Assembly: GCA_034696485.1 (NCBI GenBank)
Contig: JAQIWT010001389.1
Span: forward strand, 1 to 10,985
Length of the DNA: 10,985 nucleotides
DNA from: Isohypsibius dastychi
Lineage: Eukaryota; Tardigrada; Eutardigrada; Parachela; Isohypsibiidae
Direction of reading: 5' to 3'
Shown: positions 7,535 to 10,985 of the stretch, one piece after another
Numbering within the stretch: the stretch's first letter is position 1
Layout of the letters: each line of letters starts with the position of its first letter
The notes under the pieces: generated by a model
The model's input: only the letters and a program-made list of their open reading frames with translations
What the model was told of the DNA's origin: nothing
Database searches by the model: none
Made by a program: the position numbers and the translations under genes

Positions 7535-9296
7535 TCATGGTACTTTGCTCGACTGGATCCGCAGTCTTTGCCGACGTTCACCAATGCTTTCCATATCACC
7601 ATGTTGCACTTCCTCCACCAACTCAGCAATACCTGAAAAAATATCTTGTCGTTTGATTCAGGTTCAAATTTGAGTCAGGTTCAACAGTGGAAAAAGAAAG
7701 GAAAAAATAATCGCTCCGAAATATCAAAGCGAGCACGCTGACGCTTATAAAGCGAGTAGAAAATTTACCTTCTACAGGGGCTTCAGTTTCCACCGGTATT
7801 ACTTCCGGTTGCCCATTGTCCAGACTGGCCATGCAAGTTTCATAAGTAGCAATCAAGTCGTCGATTTGTGCATCAAGACTGGAGGTCAGCTCAAGACTGA
7901 GGGGTTCATCGTTGGAATCTGGATCAGGCTCGGTATCTCCTTCAATATGAATCCTGCTTTTTATATCCGTGTATATACGGTCCCATTCTCGAACTTCCTG
8001 CAAAACAAGTCAGTACTGTAAAACCGCTGAAAAATCGATCTTCAACAATCCACAAACAAAACATAAACTATTCGGATAACCACATACAGGAATAAAGTTC
8101 TGGTGAAGACACTTACAGTGATGGTAGAGGATGTCAAAAACGCGTTGAGATTCTGAGTATAGGCATGAACGGACCGGTCATCCCTAAAAGGTTTCGATTG
8201 CTGAGTTTGATATCCCATCTAGAGAATATAATTCATCATCCACCTGTTACCCTAGGTAATAGAAGCTGTTCAAGAATAACCTCATGTGGAGTGAAAGCAT
8301 ATCGAAAAGCGTTTTGTTCATAAAGCTCCAGGAAGACATATACTGTATCGTAATGCTGACCGTCCAACAAAGACAGGACAGTATCCAACAACGGCGCCAT
8401 TTCCTTAGCCGGGTGAATTCTGATCTAAATAAGAAACAAAATCAGAATGCATAAAACTAATGACAATCATAATCTTCGTCGTGAAATTGCGCTTTTCGGT
8501 TCCAGTAATAACGGAAACAGATATGACGAAATAATCGAACCGGAATTAACTTTGACACCCTGACTATTTCTGTTTTTTGGCTTTCATGGAGACCATTGGT
8601 GATGCGTTCATTGCTGCTCCAATTGATAGAACTCTTATAATCGGAGCTAATTACCAACCCGGGCATGACAGGAATTCGGTCGAGTGATGTACAGGGAATA
8701 AAGAAGGTACAGTCCGGCAACTCTTCCAAGAATATCCATCGGTTGAACGCACTGATTCAGCGCTTCCCGAAAACATTTCTCGGCAAACTGAAATTGAAGT
8801 CAAAATATAGAATTTGAACATGACTGAAATAATTTTGCAGTGTTTAAAAATAAATTTCGAACCGGAAAACAAAAAAACAAAAAACGATTTTCCAGCTGGG
8901 TTAAAGTTGATTCTCCATACGATTGGAGAGGTCGAAAAACCATTTCTTGAGCTAGACAGTATTCCCATGTACATACCTGATAAATTTCCGACAGTCCTCC
9001 GAAATGCGTTTGAGTTCCACTACGAACAACAACAACAAGTCAAAATGAAGTCATGAACTCAAACAAATAAACAACGTTCAACTGCTAAAACTTCCAACAT
9101 TATGATCTAACCCGAAGACATGTCCGAAATTCATTTTTTCCCACTCGACAACAAAATCAACCAGACGGAATGATTTTTTGATGAGGAAATTTGTCAGGAG
9201 GACACCCATGTCGTCGCGGAATCCGTCGATCGCCAACGGAACAATCGGAACCTGATTTCTTCGCCGAGGCGGTTTCGTGGCGTCAGGTGTCTCCAT
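7535..9296 (-). CDS. SNAPC1: Gene E: snRNA-activating protein complex subunit 1 (SNAP43) homologue
   Basis: Seven exons (9296-9112, 9019-8977, 8787-8659, 8424-8281, 8218-8117, 7997-7769, 7632-7535) with introns of 92, 189, 234, 62, 119 and 136 bases give 309 residues. SNAPC1 is part of the complex that binds the proximal sequence element of snRNA genes and recruits RNA polymerases II and III. The conserved N-terminal region is clear: VDFVVEWEKMNFGHVF (46-61) resembles the human FEDFTELWRNMKFGTIF block, RVAGLYLLYSLY (98-109) resembles RVGALYLLYGLY, and RIRI followed by GQHYDTVYVF matches the KIRV and AQHFDAAYIF region. The last third is acidic and divergent (D/E-rich from about 218) and the chain is shorter than the human protein of about 370 residues. 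The exon 3-4 junction restores the conserved segment. An upstream frame extension to 9314 has no ATG, so METPDATK is taken as the start. Confidence 0.85.
7655..7684. repeat. Short direct repeat in intron 6 of gene E
   Basis: GATTCAGGTTCAA (7655-7667) recurs as GAGTCAGGTTCAA (7672-7684) with one mismatch and a 17-base period. It lies in the intron next to the acceptor-side pyrimidine tract and is probably a local slippage duplication. Confidence 0.5.
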
Positions 9297-9766
9297 TGCA
9301 GCTTCGAAAAACAACTCTCAACCCAGGAAAACAGAGTTGCGCATGGGAATGCGGACAGATGAACATGTGAAAATACGCAACAAATTTAAGGTTTGTCCGC
9401 GCTCTAATACCAAAATAAACAAAATTTGAGAAATTACATAGGCGCTCGGTCAGCTGGCTTTGTGGGGGTTGAACAAAACAGCTGTCCACCACCGATAAAT
9501 TCCATTGCCGTTTGCAAAATAGTACCCCTTACCTAGTGGCTCCAGATTTCGACTTCCCTCATACGCTTTTGATGTCGTGATTTCAGATTTCGTTGGAGAA
9601 CGAAACAAAATACGGATTTACTTAGCGGCTTGTGCTCCTAATCCCATATCTTCAGTGACTGTTGTTGTATTTGATGATGTAGTCTTGGAATCTTGCCATC
9701 AAAGCGGAAATTAGTACGAGCCAGACAACGTTGGGCGCTTCACCGAAGCAAATCTTCAATCACATT
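9297..9766. promoter_or_regulatory. Head-to-head promoter region of genes E and F
   Basis: Genes E (minus) and F (plus) start 470 bases apart and diverge. Both are housekeeping-type genes, so a shared bidirectional promoter is plausible. No TATA box with good spacing, RNA gene or other coding exon was recognised. A spliced untranslated exon of either gene could lie here and would be invisible by eye. Confidence 0.4.
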
Positions 9767-10985
9767 ATGTGGAGTTCAAAAAGTCGTCAAATTTTGGGCT
9801 CACTTCTCCAATACACCGATGCTCTTCTCCACGGAAGATACGGGCTAAGAGGATTCCGAACGCAGTTATCAGGTGGTTTGCGGACAAGATTGACAACCCA
9901 GCAGATCAATCAGATTCTTCGACTTCGGGAAGCTTCTTCCTTGGATCTCGAGCCCCCTGCTCCCATCAAGTCCTACGAAGCAAGTCAGCTGGCTGCGAAT
10001 TTTCCGATCGAGGATCGATGTTTTGAGGCGAGATTTCTTCGGACCGGTGGGATGTTGTTCTCTGTGATAGATGGGCATGGGGGACCTGGATGTGGGCAAG
10101 CACTGCAGGAACGACTGGCGGATTATGTCGCGGTTTCTCTCATGGATTTGGAACTGCTGGAGAGATTGTCGAAGGAAATCGATGAGTCGGTTGAAAAGAA
10201 TTCAGAGGTGAGAATTTAATTCAGACCGTGAATGTGATTTCTCGTTTTTAACGTTTTTATTCTGCGCAAACGGATTTTGGATTGTTAGAAAGTTGACGGA
10301 TGTGTTATTTCCCGTTTAATATTTGTGAAGTATTGATCATTTTATTCAGAAAAACAAGTTAGCAACGTGCTAAATGGCTACGGAGCATGAATTGAATCTG
10401 TTTTCTTTTCTGACAAAACGACTTGCGGTTTGACTGTGAGGTTTGTTTCTTTTCTGTCAAGACGACTTGCGGTTTGACCCGGAAAAGTTGGATTATCGGA
10501 AGTCATTTATTTTTCATGTATGTACTGAAATTTGGATGTATTTTCACAAGCTCCATGGATAGATCGGGTTACGTCTTTTCGTTTGGCATGCTTCTCATGA
10601 AACCAGGGTGAACAAGGATGTCTTCAGTTGATCTTCAGATTTTTTCAGATTACCATAAAACTTCTAGGGGTGATATCGGCAAATTTGCCTGGATTTTGTG
10701 AATTATCTTTTTCATTTTGATCGAAATTGACTGTTATTTTTCTGGTCATATTATCTAAATGTTCTGTATATTGATAACAATTTCCGTTGACCCTTCTCCC
10801 TTCACGTTTTAGTTTCCCGCAATTGTCAAGCGAAAGCTCCATCCCGGTGACTACGTGATCCCCAACCAGCGCGCCACTCATTACCTCTGGCTTCGCAACT
10901 ACATCAAAGATCGGATAAAATCCACCCAGTCCCTCGACATCGCCAACCAAATCAAACAAGCGTTCCTCCGTCTCGACAACGACTT
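9767..10985 (+). CDS. PDP1: Gene F: mitochondrial pyruvate dehydrogenase phosphatase catalytic subunit, 5' part
   Basis: Exon 1 (9767-10207, 147 codons, phase 0) and exon 2 (from 10813, running off the window end) join across a 605-base GT-AG intron, the longest here. The N-terminus is rich in Arg, Ser and Leu with few acids, as expected of a mitochondrial targeting sequence. The PP2C signatures follow: FPIEDR (79-84), with the acidic Glu/Asp of motif 1, and SVIDGHGG (99-106), whose Asp102 binds metal. ADYVAVSL and the later IKQAFLRLDND match pyruvate dehydrogenase phosphatase rather than other PP2C proteins, as does KRKLHPGDY. The enzyme removes phosphate from the E1 alpha subunit in the matrix and activates the complex. 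Paralogue PDP1 versus PDP2 cannot be decided. The rest of the catalytic domain lies outside the window. Confidence 0.85.
10208..10812 (+). other. Long intron of gene F
   Basis: This 605-base GT-AG intron (GTGAGA donor, GTTTTAG acceptor) contains the imperfect direct duplication at 10402-10478 and a small 6-base inverted repeat (10359-10364 with 10368-10373). No open frame within it shows a domain. Confidence 0.75.
10402..10478. repeat. Imperfect 33-base direct duplication in the gene F intron
   Basis: Positions 10402-10434 and 10446-10478 match at 31 of 33 bases, with an 11-base spacer (period 44). Both copies read TTTCTTTTCTG and end ACGACTTGCGGTTTGAC. No other copy was noticed in the window. 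Confidence 0.8.

Noticed and set aside
8814-9056. 80-codon plus-strand frame
   Set aside because: It overlaps exon 2 and intron 2 of gene E on the other strand and encodes Lys-rich sequence from the A-rich complement of a pyrimidine tract.

Overview
This window looks like nuclear DNA from an animal with a compact genome. Its genes are split by short GT-AG introns, mostly about 50 to 240 bases. Their products are animal-type proteins: an snRNA-activating complex subunit, a mitochondrial pyruvate dehydrogenase phosphatase, a chromo-barrel protein and secreted enzymes. No bacterial operon signals are visible. A family-19 chitinase, small introns and roughly balanced base composition fit an ecdysozoan, and I favour a tardigrade with a nematode as the alternative. 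This assignment is inference only.

Layout. Positions 1-1246 hold no convincing gene and begin with a CCAAN-type repeat. Gene A (1247-2234, +) and gene C (4047-5099, +) are paralogous secreted proteins of 311 and 312 residues with one intron at exactly the same codon. Their sequence resembles the barrel core of catalase, with a candidate distal His and Asn, but they end before the region that carries the haem-ligand tyrosine. Gene B (2631-3464, +) lies between them and encodes a 187-residue protein with an MRG/MSL3-like chromo barrel and no MRG domain. A near-perfect hairpin lies downstream of gene C.

Gene D (5769-6838, -) converges on gene C. It encodes a secreted protein with a six-cysteine knottin-like module, a Pro/Ala/Ser linker and a GH19 chitinase domain. 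Gene E (7535-9296, -; seven exons) is a SNAPC1 (SNAP43) homologue. Gene F (9767 to beyond the window end, +) starts head-to-head with gene E and is the 5' part of a mitochondrial pyruvate dehydrogenase phosphatase (PP2C family).

Genes working together. Three neighbouring genes (A, C, D) encode secreted proteins and could act in the same extracellular setting, such as gut, cuticle or immune fluid. Genes B, E and F are housekeeping-type: chromatin reading, snRNA transcription and mitochondrial metabolism. The E/F pair may share a bidirectional promoter of about 470 bases. Gene models were built by hand from reading frame, splice consensus and remembered family motifs. No database search was possible.
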